A DNA stretch of 64,000 nt from Pseudomonas koreensis (GTDB lineage: Bacteria > Pseudomonadota > Gammaproteobacteria > Pseudomonadales > Pseudomonadaceae). The position numbers were made by a program, and so were the translations under genes. Of the stretch, positions 14,971 through 24,476 are shown one piece after another (within the stretch, counting starts at the first letter, position 1; the number at the start of each line of letters is the position of its first letter). The stretch is taken from contig NZ_JAAQYM010000002.1 of the NCBI RefSeq assembly GCF_012986595.1, positions 372,001 to 436,000 of the forward strand, given 5' to 3'. A model generated the notes under the pieces. That model made no database searches and was not told the DNA's origin. It worked only from the letters and a program-made list of their open reading frames with translations.

Positions 14971-16413
14971 TTAGAGCAGGAAGATCGTCGCCAGCCCCAG
15001 GAAGATGAAGAAGCCGCCGCTGTCGGTCATGGCCGTGATCATCACGCTGGCACCCATCGCCGGATCGCGCCCCATCTTCGCCAGCGTCATCGGAATCAGC
15101 ACCCCCATCAACGCCGCGAGCAACAGGTTGAGGGTCATCGCCGCCGTCATCACCACGCCCAGCGACCAACTGCCGTAGAGCAAGTAAGCGACCACGCCGA
15201 TCACCCCACCCCAGACCAGACCGTTGATCAACCCCACCGCCAGTTCCTTGCGCATCAGGCGCGAGGTGTTGCCGGTACTGACCTGATCGAGCGCCATGGC
15301 GCGCACGATCATGGTGATCGTCTGGTTACCGGAGTTACCGCCGATACCCGCCACAATCGGCATCAGCGCGGCGAGCGCCACCAGCTTCTCGATCGAGCCT
15401 TCGAACAGACCGATCACCCGCGATGCGACAAATGCGGTGATCAAATTGATCGCCAGCCATGCCCAACGGTTGCGCAGGGATTTCCAGACCGAGGCGAAGA
15501 TATCCTCCTCTTCACGCAGACCGGCCATGTTGAGGACTTCGTTTTCGCTCTCCTCACGAATCAGGTCGACCATTTCGTCGATGGTCAGACGGCCGATCAG
15601 CTTGCCGTTCTTGTCGACCACCGGGGCCGAGATCAAGTCGTAACGTTCAAACGCTTGAGCAGCGTCATAGGCGTCTTCGTCCGGGTGAAAACTCACCGGA
15701 TCGCTGGCCATGACTTCAGAAACCTGTTTTTCCGGATCGTTGACCAGCAAACGCTTGATCGGCAGCACGCCCTTGAGCACGCCGTCGTAATCGACCACGA
15801 ACAGCTTGTCGGTGTGGCCCGGCAGCTCTTTGAGACGACGCAGATAACGCAGAACCACTTCGAGACTGACGTCCTCGCGGATGGTCACCATCTCGAAGTC
15901 CATCAGCGCACCGACCTGCTCCTCGTCATAGGACAAGGCCGAACGCACGCGCTCGCGTTGCTGCTGGTCAAGGGTCTCCATCAGCTCATGGACGACGTCT
16001 CGCGGCAGCTCGGAGGCCAGGTCAGCAAGTTCGTCGGCATCCATGTCCTTGGCGGCAGCCAGGAGCTCGTGATCGTCCATGTCGGCGATCAGCGTTTCCC
16101 GAACGGAATCGGATACTTCCAGAAGAATGTCGCCGTCGCGATCAGCCTTGACCAGTTGCCAGAGCGTCAGACGGTCGTCCAGCGGCAGGGCTTCAAGGAT
16201 GTAGGCAACGTCGGCGGAGTGCAGATCATCGAGTTTGCGTTGCAGCTCGACAAGGTTCTGCCGGTGAACCAGGTTCTCGACCCGGTCGTGATGCGCGCCT
16301 TCCTGGCGATGAGTCAGGTCTTCGACGACCTTTTGGCGCTGCAGCAGCTCAACGACCTGAGCCAGGCGATCCTGCAGGCTTTCCTGTGTTTTCTTTACTT
16401 CGATTTCGGACAT
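14971..16413 (-). CDS. mgtE: Magnesium transporter MgtE
   Basis: 480 residues from the ATG at 16413, which has GGAG upstream; a longer frame to 16443 is less likely. Order of parts: helical N domain (about 20-130) that senses Mg2+, two CBS domains (about 135-265; AAQAFERYDLISAPVVD), a linker helix, and five membrane segments (300-480) with the conserved GGNSGNQ loop. It forms a dimeric inner-membrane channel that admits Mg2+ when cytoplasmic Mg2+ is low. It is a single-gene unit with its own terminator. Confidence 0.9.
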   Translation of the reverse strand: MSEIEVKKTQESLQDRLAQVVELLQRQKVVEDLTHRQEGAHHDRVENLVHRQNLVELQRKLDDLHSADVAYILEALPLDDRLTLWQLVKADRDGDILLEVSDSVRETLIADMDDHELLAAAKDMDADELADLASELPRDVVHELMETLDQQQRERVRSALSYDEEQVGALMDFEMVTIREDVSLEVVLRYLRRLKELPGHTDKLFVVDYDGVLKGVLPIKRLLVNDPEKQVSEVMASDPVSFHPDEDAYDAAQAFERYDLISAPVVDKNGKLIGRLTIDEMVDLIREESENEVLNMAGLREEEDIFASVWKSLRNRWAWLAINLITAFVASRVIGLFEGSIEKLVALAALMPIVAGIGGNSGNQTITMIVRAMALDQVSTGNTSRLMRKELAVGLINGLVWGGVIGVVAYLLYGSWSLGVVMTAAMTLNLLLAALMGVLIPMTLAKMGRDPAMGASVMITAMTDSGGFFIFLGLATIFLL

Positions 16414-16734
16414 AGGCGAACTCCACTCCCAGCAGCGGGGCACGCCGGAAGGATCAATCAGTCAATTCATGATTGGTGAAACGGGTTACTGAATAACTAC
16501 TGGGTAAGTCCATGGAGGTTTTCCATAAGCCCCGGCGGGGCTGACGGGCGCAATGATACACCGCCTGACGGTTTTAAACGTTAAAAAATCTCGGCCGAAA
16601 CAAGCGCTTGCGAAACAAACCTGAGCACTGTCCTGATCCTTGCAAATGCGACGACTCATTCTGAAAAGAAAACACACCGGCGAGCAAAAATGTAGCGACT
16701 ACCCTTGAGCGTAGACCGTCATGGAGGACGTCGA
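16414..16734. other. Intergenic region between mgtE and the DUF4124-type gene
   Basis: No gene seen. It must hold the divergent promoters. A GCCCC/GGGGC hairpin lies near 16529-16541, in the mgtE leader on the minus strand. I do not recognise a known magnesium riboswitch. Confidence 0.4.
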
Positions 16735-17253
16735 ATGCGTTCTGGAACATCCCGTTTTGTACTCGCCACCCTGCTCTGCCTGCCGTACGCCGAGGCCGCT
16801 ACCACCCTGCACCGCTGCCAGGCGCCCGACGGCCGCATCACTTTCACCAGCCTGAGCTGTGCGAATGATGAACAGCTTTCAGTGCAGCACGTTCAGCCTT
16901 ACTCACCCGGATCCGTGGTGCCGATCATGCCGGAACACAACCACGAAGAAATATCCGGTATGACAATCAGGGGACGTGAACCGGGCATAGTTGGCCGCAA
17001 GGAGGACAAATGCGGGAACTTGATCGATGCCAGGCAGCGCCGTGCAGCGGTCATCAATCAACGGGTGATTGCCGGCATGAGCCAGCAGGATGTCGAAAGC
17101 GCGCTCGGCAAACCGGACAAGGTAAATATCCGCGCATCGACAACGAGCTATCGGTACGACCTGAAACGAGGCCGCAGTGCTCAAGTCGATTTTGATGAGA
17201 AAGGATGCGTGAAAGGAAAAGCCAAATCGCAGACAAAAAAAAGCCCGCGATAA
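16735..17253 (+). CDS. Secreted protein with DUF4124-like and BamE-like parts
   Basis: 172 residues from ATG 16735, preceded by GGAGG. Residues 1-20 form a signal peptide ending near AEA. The segment LHRCQAPDGRITFTSLSC resembles the DUF4124 pattern (a periplasmic domain with paired cysteines). The C-terminal part (VIAGMSQQDVESALGKPDKV) follows the GM-x-x-x-DV-x-x-x-lG-x-P rule of the BamE/OmlA fold, often an assembly or binding module in the envelope. It is monocistronic; its stop lies inside the terminator hairpin. Confidence 0.7.
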   Translation: MRSGTSRFVLATLLCLPYAEAATTLHRCQAPDGRITFTSLSCANDEQLSVQHVQPYSPGSVVPIMPEHNHEEISGMTIRGREPGIVGRKEDKCGNLIDARQRRAAVINQRVIAGMSQQDVESALGKPDKVNIRASTTSYRYDLKRGRSAQVDFDEKGCVKGKAKSQTKKSPR

Positions 17254-17266
17254 ACGCGGGCTTTTC
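17234..17266. terminator. Bidirectional terminator
   Basis: AGCCCGCG/CGCGGGCT arms at 17242-17262 with an A tract on the left and T residues on the right. It can stop the rightward gene (whose stop codon lies in the loop) and the leftward tRNA transcript. Confidence 0.8.
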
Positions 17267-17272
17267 AGTATA

Positions 17273-17349
17273 TGGTGCACTCGACAGGATTCGAACCTGT
17301 GACCGCTCGGTTCGTAGCCGAGTACTCTATCCAGCTGAGCTACGAGTGC
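17273..17349 (-). tRNA. tRNA-Arg (ACG), copy 3 of 3 in transcription order
   Basis: 77-nt cloverleaf with encoded CCA, acceptor GCACTCG/CGAGTGC, anticodon loop CTACGAA. Identical in sequence to the next two copies. Confidence 0.95.
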
Positions 17350-17569
17350 ATTTTGTGTTTTTAGACCAGACCACAACTGGATGAAGCCAAGTCACCTGCA
17401 TTGCTGCAACTAACTCTTAAATGGTGCACTCGACAGGATTCGAACCTGTGACCGCTCGGTTCGTAGCCGAGTACTCTATCCAGCTGAGCTACGAGTGCAT
17501 TTGTGTTTTTAACCCAGACCACAACTGGTTGAAGCCGAGTCACTTGCACTGCTGCAAGCTTCTCTTAAA
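17350..17569. repeat. Duplicated tRNA spacer (about 148-bp tandem unit)
   Basis: The spacers 17350-17421 and 17499-17569 are clearly homologous (ACCACAACTGG, TTGAAGCC or GATGAAGCC, CACTTGCA-type stretches). With the tRNAs they form a tandem array of about 148-149 bp units, showing that the tRNA copies arose by local duplication. Confidence 0.8.
17422..17498 (-). tRNA. tRNA-Arg (ACG), copy 2 of 3
   Basis: Identical to its neighbours. It sits 149 bp from copy 3, within a tandem duplicated unit that includes the spacer. Confidence 0.95.
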
Positions 17570-17646
17570 TGGTGCACTCGACAGGATTCGAACCTGTGAC
17601 CGCTCGGTTCGTAGCCGAGTACTCTATCCAGCTGAGCTACGAGTGC
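17570..17646 (-). tRNA. tRNA-Arg (ACG), copy 1 of 3
   Basis: Identical to the other copies and the first to be transcribed. It lies 107 bases downstream of tRNA-Ser. Confidence 0.95.
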
Positions 17647-17753
17647 ATTTGTTGCGCCGCATTATAGCCCGTCTAATCTCTATGCCAACCACTTTTTCTA
17701 ATAAATTCAACAACTTACAGAAAAAGCCAGATTACAACGTACTAAGCAAATAA

Positions 17754-17844
17754 TGGCGGAGAACGGGGGATTCGAACCCCCGACACCCTTTTGAGGTGTA
17801 CTCCCTTAGCAGGGGAGCGCCTTCGGCCACTCGGCCAGCTCTCC
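17754..17844 (-). tRNA. tRNA-Ser (GCT)
   Basis: 91-nt class II tRNA with a long variable arm. Acceptor GGAGAGC/GTTCTCC, discriminator G, encoded CCA, anticodon loop CTGCTAA. It lies between csrA and the tRNA-Arg genes on the same strand. Confidence 0.95.
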
Positions 17845-17906
17845 GCAACACGGGGCGTATATTAACCACCTTCTTCCCCGTTTGCAAACATAAAAATCGA
17901 TAAAAA

Positions 17907-18095
17907 TTAATGGCTTGGTTCTTCGTCCTTCTCTTTCTTTATACGCAGGTAAATTTCCTCACGGTGCACGGCTACCTCTTTCGGGGCGTTGACGCCGATA
18001 CGCACTTGGTTTCCTTTAACGCCGAGCACGGTCACGGTGATTTCGCCATCACCGATAATCAGGCTTTCTGCGCACCGACGAGTCAGAATCAGCAT
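17907..18095 (-). CDS. csrA: Carbon storage regulator CsrA/RsmA
   Basis: 62 residues from ATG 18095 (GGAG upstream), the normal length. The sequence has the canonical N-terminus MLILTRR, the [20 protein letters not shown] core strands and the VAVHREEIY segment with the RNA-binding arginine. CsrA dimers bind GGA motifs in mRNA leaders and control translation of secondary metabolism, motility and biofilm genes, and are titrated by Rsm small RNAs. The lysC-csrA-tRNA order is the usual one in Pseudomonas. Confidence 0.95.
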   Translation of the reverse strand: MLILTRRCAESLIIGDGEITVTVLGVKGNQVRIGVNAPKEVAVHREEIYLRIKKEKDEEPSH

Positions 18096-18237
18096 ACCTT
18101 TCTCCTCACGCATTTCATTTCAGGGACAACAGTCTGCAAAAAAAAGGCACCCGACCTACAACCGGAGCGATCGTAGCCCTACATGCCTGAGTATTGACCA
18201 GCACGAGCAAAAGAACAGTTCAGGGGCTCGCGCCATT

Positions 18238-18270
18238 CAAAAATAAAGGGCGCGGTCAGACCGCGCCCTT
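18238..18270 (-). terminator. Terminator of lysC
   Basis: GGGCGCGGTC/GACCGCGCCC arms with a single-A loop (18248-18268), followed on the minus strand by a T-rich run. Confidence 0.75.
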
Positions 18271-18282
18271 CAAGTGACCGGA

Positions 18283-19524
18283 TTACTCGCCCTGACGGGC
18301 AGGCGCGTCCAGTTCGAAAGCCGTGTGCAGGGCGCGCACGGCCAGTTCCAGATACTTCTCTTCGATCACCACGGAAACCTTGATTTCCGAAGTCGAGATC
18401 ATCTGGATGTTGATGCTTTCTTTTGCCAGGGATTCGAACATGCGGCTGGCCACGCCTGCGTGGGAACGCATGCCGACGCCGACGATCGAGACCTTGGCAA
18501 TCTTGGTGTCACCCACCACTTCCCGGGCACCGATCTCGCGAGCGGTGTTTTCCAGCACGGTCTGTGCAGCCTGGTAGTCGTTGCGGTGCACGGTGAAGGT
18601 GAAGTCGGTGGTGTTATCGTGCGCGACGTTCTGCACGATCATGTCGACTTCGATGTTCGCGGCACTGATCGGGCCGAGAATCTTGAACGCCACGCCCGGG
18701 GTGTCTGGCACGCCACGGATGGTCAGCTTGGCTTCATCGCGGTTGAAAGCGATGCCGGAAATGATCGGCTGTTCCATGGTTTCCTCTTCATCAATAGTAA
18801 TGAGGGTGCCCGGACCCTCCTTGAAGCTGTGCAGTACGCGCAGCGGAACGTTGTACTTGCCGGCGAATTCCACCGCACGGATCTGCAGCACCTTGGAACC
18901 GAGGCTGGCCATTTCCAGCATCTCTTCGAAGGTGATCTTATCCAGACGCTGAGCGACCGGCACCACACGCGGGTCAGTGGTGTAGACACCATCGACGTCG
19001 GTGTAGATCTGACACTCATCAGCCTTCAATGCAGCCGCCAGTGCCACGCCCGTGGTGTCGGAACCGCCACGACCGAGGGTGGTGATGTTGCCGTGCTCGT
19101 CGACGCCCTGGAAACCGGCGACCACCACCACGCGACCTGCTTTCAGATCACCGCGAATCTTCTGGTCATCAATCTGCAAGATACGCGCTTTATTGTGCGC
19201 ACTGTCCGTCAGGATCCGCACCTGATTACCGGTGTACGACACCGCCGGCACACCACGCTTGATCAGCGCCATGGCCAACAAGGCAATCGTCACCTGCTCA
19301 CCGGTGGAAACGATCACGTCCAGTTCACGGGGAACCGGTTGCGCGTCGCCACTGATTTGCTTGGCCAGATCGATCAGACGGTTGGTTTCGCCGCTCATTG
19401 CAGACAGCACAACCACCAGGTCATCGCCGGCATCGCGGAATTTCTTAACCTTGTCGGCGACCTGCTCGATTCTCTCGACAGTGCCGACCGAGGTGCCTCC
19501 AAATTTCTGTACGATCAAAGCCAT
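18283..19524 (-). CDS. lysC: Aspartate kinase
   Basis: 413 residues from the ATG at 19524. The kinase domain (1-245) begins with the signature KFGGTSVG (residues 7-14) and contains GRGGSDTTGVALAAAL. Two ACT domains (about 265-413) give feedback control by lysine and threonine. It phosphorylates aspartate in the first step of Lys, Thr, Met and diaminopimelate synthesis. It lies 90 bases downstream of alaS and is followed by a strong terminator before csrA. Confidence 0.95.
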   Translation of the reverse strand: MALIVQKFGGTSVGTVERIEQVADKVKKFRDAGDDLVVVLSAMSGETNRLIDLAKQISGDAQPVPRELDVIVSTGEQVTIALLAMALIKRGVPAVSYTGNQVRILTDSAHNKARILQIDDQKIRGDLKAGRVVVVAGFQGVDEHGNITTLGRGGSDTTGVALAAALKADECQIYTDVDGVYTTDPRVVPVAQRLDKITFEEMLEMASLGSKVLQIRAVEFAGKYNVPLRVLHSFKEGPGTLITIDEEETMEQPIISGIAFNRDEAKLTIRGVPDTPGVAFKILGPISAANIEVDMIVQNVAHDNTTDFTFTVHRNDYQAAQTVLENTAREIGAREVVGDTKIAKVSIVGVGMRSHAGVASRMFESLAKESINIQMISTSEIKVSVVIEEKYLELAVRALHTAFELDAPARQGE

Positions 19525-19614
19525 TTCAAAGCCGCCTCTGCCCATGAAGGGCGCCCAATAATCACTCGAACAGCCGCCGGGCCCGCCACTAGACTGCGGA
19601 CCCGACGGGCCGTC

Positions 19615-22233
19615 TTATAAACCCTGCTCGACGAATGGAACGGTCAGCGCCAGTGCGCCATCCAGTGCGCCGGCGTCAACACCGCCGCCCTGCGCCATGT
19701 CCGGACGACCACCGCCCTTACCGCCCACTGCCGCAGCAGCCTGTTTCATCAAATCACCGGCTTTGAGTTGGCCAGTCAGGTCCTTGGTTACACCTGCAAC
19801 CAGTACGACCTTTTCCTCATGGACACTGCCGAGCAGGATCACTGCGCGGCCGAGTTTGTTTTTCAGCTGATCGACCAGCGCCAGCAGCGCCTTGCCGTCC
19901 TGACCATCCAGACGTGCGGCCAGAACCTTCACGCCTTTGACGTCGACTGCCGAGTTCGACAGATCGTCGCCCGCGGCGCTGGCAGCCTTGGCTTGCAACT
20001 GCTCGAGCTGCTTTTCCAGCGCGCGGTTGCGCTCCAGCACGGCCGACAGCTTGTCGATCAGGTTGTCGCGGCTGCCCTTGACCAGGTTGGCCGCTTCCTT
20101 GAGTTGTTCTTCAGCGGCGTTCAAGTAGGCCAGTGCCGCAGCACCGGTGACTGCCTCGATACGACGCACGCCCGATGCCACACCGCCTTCGCTGATGATT
20201 TTCAGCAGGCCGATGTCGCCGGTACGGTTGGCGTGGATACCGCCGCACAGCTCGACGGAGAAATCGCCGCCCATGCTCAGCACGCGCACATTGTCGCCGT
20301 ACTTCTCGCCGAACAGCGCCATGGCGCCTTTCTGCTTGGCGGTTTCGATGTCGGTTTCTTCGGTTTCAACCGCGGAGTTCTTGCGGATCTCGGCGTTGAC
20401 GATGTCTTCCAGCGCCTTGATTTGCTCTGGCTTGATCGCTTCGAAGTGGCTGAAGTCGAAGCGCAGACGCTGGCTATCCACCAACGAACCTTTCTGTTGC
20501 ACGTGCTCGCCCAGGACCTGACGCAGCGCAGCGTGCAGCAAGTGAGTCGCCGAGTGGTTCAACGACGTCGCGTGACGCACGTCGGCATCGACGTGGGTTT
20601 CCACTGGCGCGCCAATGGTAAGGCTGCCCGAATCCAGCACACCGTGGTGCAGGAATGCGCCGCCGGTCTTGGTGGTGTCGCGAACGTCGAAACGCGCGCT
20701 GCCAGCCTGGAGGAAACCGCAGTCGCCGATCTGGCCGCCGGATTCAGCGTAGAACGGCGTCTGATTCAGAACGATCACCGCCTCTTCGCCTTCATTCAAG
20801 ACGTCGACCGACTGGCCATCTTTATAGATAGCAACAATCTTTGCCGAACCGCTGGTGTCCTTGTAGCCGGTGAACTCGGTGGCCACGTCAACCTTGACCA
20901 GCGTGTTGTAGTCCAGACCGAACGAGCTGGCCGAACGCGCACGAACACGCTGGGCTTCCATTTCACGCTCGAAGCCGACTTCGTCGACGGTCAGGCCGCG
21001 CTCACGCGCGATGTCGGCGGTCAGGTCCATCGGGAAACCGTAGGTGTCGTAGAGCTTGAACACCACGTCGCCCGGCACCACGGTGCCTTTGAGTTCCAGC
21101 AGATCCTGCTCGAGGATCTTCAGGCCGTGCTCCAGGGTTTTGGAGAACTGCTCTTCTTCGGCCTTGAGCACGCGCTCGATGTTGCTCTGCTGCTTCTTCA
21201 GTTCCGGGAAGGCTTCGCCCATCTCGGCGACCAGCGCAGCCACGATCTTGTAGAAGAAGCTGCCGGTGGCGCCCAGTTTGTTGCCGTGACGGCAGGCGCG
21301 ACGAATGATCCGGCGCAGCACGTAGCCGCGACCTTCGTTGGACGGCAGCACGCCGTCGGCGATCAGGAAACCGCACGAACGGATGTGGTCGGACACCACT
21401 TTCAGCGACGACTGATCGCCGTTTTCGCAACCGATCGCTTCAGCCGAGGCCTTCAGCAGGTTCTTGAACAGGTCGATGTCGTAGTTGGAATTGACGTGCT
21501 GCATCACCGCACTGATCCGCTCCAGGCCCATGCCGGTGTCCACCGACGGCGCTGGCAACGGATGCAACACGCCATCGGCGGTGCGGTTGAACTGCATGAA
21601 CACGTTGTTCCAGATCTCGATGTAACGGTCGCCGTCTTCTTCCGGCGAACCCGGTGGGCCGCCCCAGATGTGGTCGCCGTGATCGTAGAAAATCTCGGTG
21701 CATGGGCCGCACGGACCGGTATCGCCCATGGTCCAGAAGTTGTCGGAGGCGTAAGGCGCGCCTTTGTTGTCGCCGATGCGGATCATGCGCTCGACCGGTA
21801 CGCCGATTTGCTTGGTCCAGATGTCATACGCTTCGTCGTCGGACGCGTAGACGGTGACCCAGAGTTTTTCCTTCGGCAGTTTCAGAACGCCGGTCAGGAA
21901 AGTCCAGGCAAAGGTAATCGCGTCGTGCTTGAAATAGTCACCGAAGCTGAAGTTACCGAGCATTTCGAAGAAGGTGTGGTGACGAGCGGTATAACCGACG
22001 TTTTCCAGGTCGCTGTTCTTGCCACCGGCACGTACGCACTTCTGGCTGCTGGTTGCGCGGGTGTACGCGCGCTTTTCCTGGCCCAGGAAGCAGTCCTTGA
22101 ACTGGTTCATCCCCGCGTTGGTGAACAGCAGGGTTGGGTCGTTGCCCGGAATCAAAGAGCTGGAGGCTACACGGGTGTGGCCTTGCTCTTCGAAGAAGCG
22201 AAGGAAGGCTTCACGGATTTCTGCGCTTTTCAT
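19615..22233 (-). CDS. alaS: Alanyl-tRNA synthetase
   Basis: 872 residues from ATG 22233. It has the class II catalytic core ([15 protein letters not shown], motif 2 and 3 regions up to about 460), the editing domain with the zinc motif HSATH (about 566-570) and C-GGIH (about 668-672), and the C-Ala domain ending in a Gly-rich [15 protein letters not shown] segment. It charges tRNA-Ala and clears mis-acylated Ser and Gly. A -10 like TATAAT lies on the minus strand at 22307-22312. Confidence 0.97.
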   Translation of the reverse strand: MKSAEIREAFLRFFEEQGHTRVASSSLIPGNDPTLLFTNAGMNQFKDCFLGQEKRAYTRATSSQKCVRAGGKNSDLENVGYTARHHTFFEMLGNFSFGDYFKHDAITFAWTFLTGVLKLPKEKLWVTVYASDDEAYDIWTKQIGVPVERMIRIGDNKGAPYASDNFWTMGDTGPCGPCTEIFYDHGDHIWGGPPGSPEEDGDRYIEIWNNVFMQFNRTADGVLHPLPAPSVDTGMGLERISAVMQHVNSNYDIDLFKNLLKASAEAIGCENGDQSSLKVVSDHIRSCGFLIADGVLPSNEGRGYVLRRIIRRACRHGNKLGATGSFFYKIVAALVAEMGEAFPELKKQQSNIERVLKAEEEQFSKTLEHGLKILEQDLLELKGTVVPGDVVFKLYDTYGFPMDLTADIARERGLTVDEVGFEREMEAQRVRARSASSFGLDYNTLVKVDVATEFTGYKDTSGSAKIVAIYKDGQSVDVLNEGEEAVIVLNQTPFYAESGGQIGDCGFLQAGSARFDVRDTTKTGGAFLHHGVLDSGSLTIGAPVETHVDADVRHATSLNHSATHLLHAALRQVLGEHVQQKGSLVDSQRLRFDFSHFEAIKPEQIKALEDIVNAEIRKNSAVETEETDIETAKQKGAMALFGEKYGDNVRVLSMGGDFSVELCGGIHANRTGDIGLLKIISEGGVASGVRRIEAVTGAAALAYLNAAEEQLKEAANLVKGSRDNLIDKLSAVLERNRALEKQLEQLQAKAASAAGDDLSNSAVDVKGVKVLAARLDGQDGKALLALVDQLKNKLGRAVILLGSVHEEKVVLVAGVTKDLTGQLKAGDLMKQAAAAVGGKGGGRPDMAQGGGVDAGALDGALALTVPFVEQGL

Positions 22234-22379
22234 TAGGTTCTTCCACGGAGGCTGCGGCCAAAGGCCTGTACGAAACGTCAACAGACGAAACGACGGCAAA
22301 GGGCCGCATTATATCGGCCCTTCGCGCGGGGTACAGCGTGTTTATACGATAGTAACGGTCAATTGGACGGCTAACGCTG

Positions 22380-23384
22380 TCACTTGCGCGAAAACTCGAC
22401 GAATGTCGCCACCACTTGCTCGATTTGCGAGCGATTGACGTCCATGTGCGTGACCATCCGCAGGCGCGCCGCGGCGCTCAACTTGATCCCGCGCTCGGCG
22501 GCAAACGCCTTGAGCGCTTCAGCCTTGTCGCCCATCTGCACGTAAACCATGTTGGTCTGCACCGGCTCGACACTGAACCCGGCCTCGCGCAAGCCTTCCG
22601 CCAGAAACTGGGCGTTGGCATGGTCATCCGCCAGGCGCTCGACATGGTGATCCAGCGCGTACAGCCCCGCTGCCGCCAGCAACCCGGCCTGACGCATGCC
22701 GCCGCCAACCATTTTGCGCAGACGACGGGCCTTGCCGATCAGTTGCTCAGTGCCACACAGCACCGAACCGACTGGCGCGCCAAGCCCTTTGGACAGGCAC
22801 ACCGAGACCGAATCAAAGTGCTGGGTGATGTCGCGGGCATCCACGCCCAGTTTGACCGCCGCGTTGTACAGGCGCGCGCCGTCCAGGTGCAGGGCCAGAC
22901 CGTGGTCCCGGGTGAACTGGCGTGCCCGGGCCAGGTAGTCCAGCGGCAGCACCTTGCCTTGCATGGTGTTCTCCAGCGCCAGCAGACGCGTACGGGCGAA
23001 GTGGAAATCGTCCGGCTTGATCGCCGCCGCCACCTGATCCAGATCCAGCGAGCCATCGGCCTGCACTTCCAGCGGCTGCGGCTGAATCGAGCCGAGCACT
23101 GCTGCGCCCCCGCCCTCGTACTTGTAGGTGTGCGCCTGCTGGCCGACGATGTATTCGTCACCGCGCTCGCAATGCGCCATCAGGCCCAGCAGGTTGCTCA
23201 TGGTGCCGGTGGGCACGAACAACGCCGCCGCAAAACCCAGACGCTTAGCCAGTTCCGCTTCCAGACGATTGACCGTCGGATCTTCGCCATACACGTCATC
23301 ACCGGTGGCAGCGCCAGTCATGGCATCGAGCATGGCGGGAGTCGGTTGGGTAACGGTGTCGCTGCGAAGATCGATAACGCTCAT
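22380..23384 (-). CDS. ltaE: Low-specificity L-threonine aldolase
   Basis: 334 residues from ATG 23384, close to the E. coli enzyme in length and sequence. The fold type I PLP lysine is K199 in [18 protein letters not shown] opens the protein and [10 protein letters not shown] holds the cofactor-binding aspartate. It cleaves L-threonine and L-allo-threonine to glycine and acetaldehyde. It is upstream of alaS on the same strand, 146 bases apart, probably with separate promoters. Confidence 0.93.
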   Translation of the reverse strand: MSVIDLRSDTVTQPTPAMLDAMTGAATGDDVYGEDPTVNRLEAELAKRLGFAAALFVPTGTMSNLLGLMAHCERGDEYIVGQQAHTYKYEGGGAAVLGSIQPQPLEVQADGSLDLDQVAAAIKPDDFHFARTRLLALENTMQGKVLPLDYLARARQFTRDHGLALHLDGARLYNAAVKLGVDARDITQHFDSVSVCLSKGLGAPVGSVLCGTEQLIGKARRLRKMVGGGMRQAGLLAAAGLYALDHHVERLADDHANAQFLAEGLREAGFSVEPVQTNMVYVQMGDKAEALKAFAAERGIKLSAAARLRMVTHMDVNRSQIEQVVATFVEFSRK

Positions 23385-23576
23385 GAACCTGGCCTCAAAG
23401 TCAGCAGGGGAAATCCCTTTACGAAGGTGAATTACTGCGGTCATCGCGCCGATTAATCAACCCTTGTGCGCGAAAAGGTCAGGTTACCTCTTGAGAACAA
23501 GCTCCCACAGGTTCTGTGCAGGGCTGGAAAATATGTGTTAAAAACGCTGCGCCGCCCGACAAAGGGCGGCAAACAC

Positions 23577-23740
23577 GTTCTCAGGGCGGGGTGTAATTCC
23601 CCACCGGCGGTAATTGCGCGCAATGCGCATAGCCCGCGAGCGCTTGGCGACGGACACGGCATTTGCGGTGCACGGCGGCAAGGTCAGCAGACCCGGTGTG
23701 ATTCCGGGGCCGACGGTCATAGTCCGGATGAAGAGAGAAC
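23577..23740 (+). ncRNA. FMN riboswitch (RFN element)
   Basis: All conserved blocks of the RFN element are present in order. It opens with TCAGGGCGGGGTG, then CCCCACCGGCGGTAA, AGCCCGCGAGCG, GGTCAGCAGACCCGGT and CCGACGGTCATAGTCCGGATG, and closes with GAAGAGAGAAC. It lies 106 bases upstream of the lumazine synthase gene and would lower its expression when FMN is plentiful. Confidence 0.95.
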
Positions 23741-23845
23741 GGGATTGACGCCAGAGGGCCGCCCGCGCGCTTGTGTGCTCGTGCGTACCCTTGAATCCCA
23801 TTCGATTCATAACGCCCTGTTTTTCACACAAACAGGAGTCAGAAC

Positions 23846-24355
23846 ATGCAACCCACCGCTATCGACAGCAAAACCAAACACCCTCACGGCGAGCGCGTAG
23901 CGTTCATTCAGGCCTGCTGGCACAAGGAAATCGTCGACCAGAGCCGTAAAGGCTTCGTCGCCGAAATGCTGGCTCAGGGTTATCAGGAATCGGACATCGA
24001 TTTCTTCGAAGTCGGCGGCGCCTTTGAAATGCCCCTGCACGCCAAGTTGCTGGCCAAGACCGGCCGTTATGCCGGCATCGTTGCGGCTGCTTTGGTCGTG
24101 GACGGCGGCATCTACCGTCACGAGTTCGTCGCCCAGTCAGTGGTCAGCGGCCTGATGCAGGTGCAACTGGAAACCGAAGTGCCAGTGTTCTCGGTGTCGC
24201 TGACCCCGCATCACTTCCACGCCGGTGAAGAACATCAGAAGTTCTTCTTCGAGCACTTTGTGCACAAGGGCCAGGAAGCGGCACGGACTTGCGCAGATAC
24301 GCTGCGCAAGGTTCGCGCACTGCGCCGCCCCGAGCCGCACGCGGTAGCGGTCTGA
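23846..24355 (+). CDS. 6,7-dimethyl-8-ribityllumazine synthase, RibH2 type
   Basis: 169 residues, starting after CAGGAG. The family features include the FEVGGAFEMPLHAKLLA segment and VVDGGIYRHEFV with the catalytic-type histidine region. The longer C-terminus and sequence resemble the RibH2 (decameric) type found beside a main RibH. It joins 5-amino-6-ribitylamino-uracil with dihydroxybutanone phosphate in the penultimate riboflavin step. It stands alone behind the FMN riboswitch, away from a rib cluster. Confidence 0.88.
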   Translation: MQPTAIDSKTKHPHGERVAFIQACWHKEIVDQSRKGFVAEMLAQGYQESDIDFFEVGGAFEMPLHAKLLAKTGRYAGIVAAALVVDGGIYRHEFVAQSVVSGLMQVQLETEVPVFSVSLTPHHFHAGEEHQKFFFEHFVHKGQEAARTCADTLRKVRALRRPEPHAVAV

Positions 24356-24370
24356 TCACGAAACCAAACC

Positions 24371-24460
24371 TGTGGGAGTGAGCCTGCTCGCGATAGCGGA
24401 GTGTCAGTCGACCACGTTGGCGACTGACACATTGCGATCGCGAGCAGGCTCACTCCTACA
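24371..24460. repeat. REP doublet (REPIN), CGCGAGCAGGC family, copy A
   Basis: Two inverted REP units (GTGGGAGTGAGCCTGCTCGCG and its complement) enclose an inner GTGTCAGTCG/CGACTGACAC pair. It lies between ribH2 and aruE, which converge here. Confidence 0.85.
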
Positions 24461-24476
24461 TTGATAGGTGTCGATC

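Noticed and set aside
17350..17569. CRISPR-like look of the tRNA-Arg array
   Set aside because: The repeats are 77-nt tRNA genes with homologous spacers, not short repeats with unique spacers.
19768..22236. 822-codon open frame antisense to alaS
   Set aside because: Long antisense frames are common opposite high-GC genes with strong third-position bias; the alaS frame is certain and covers the same bases.
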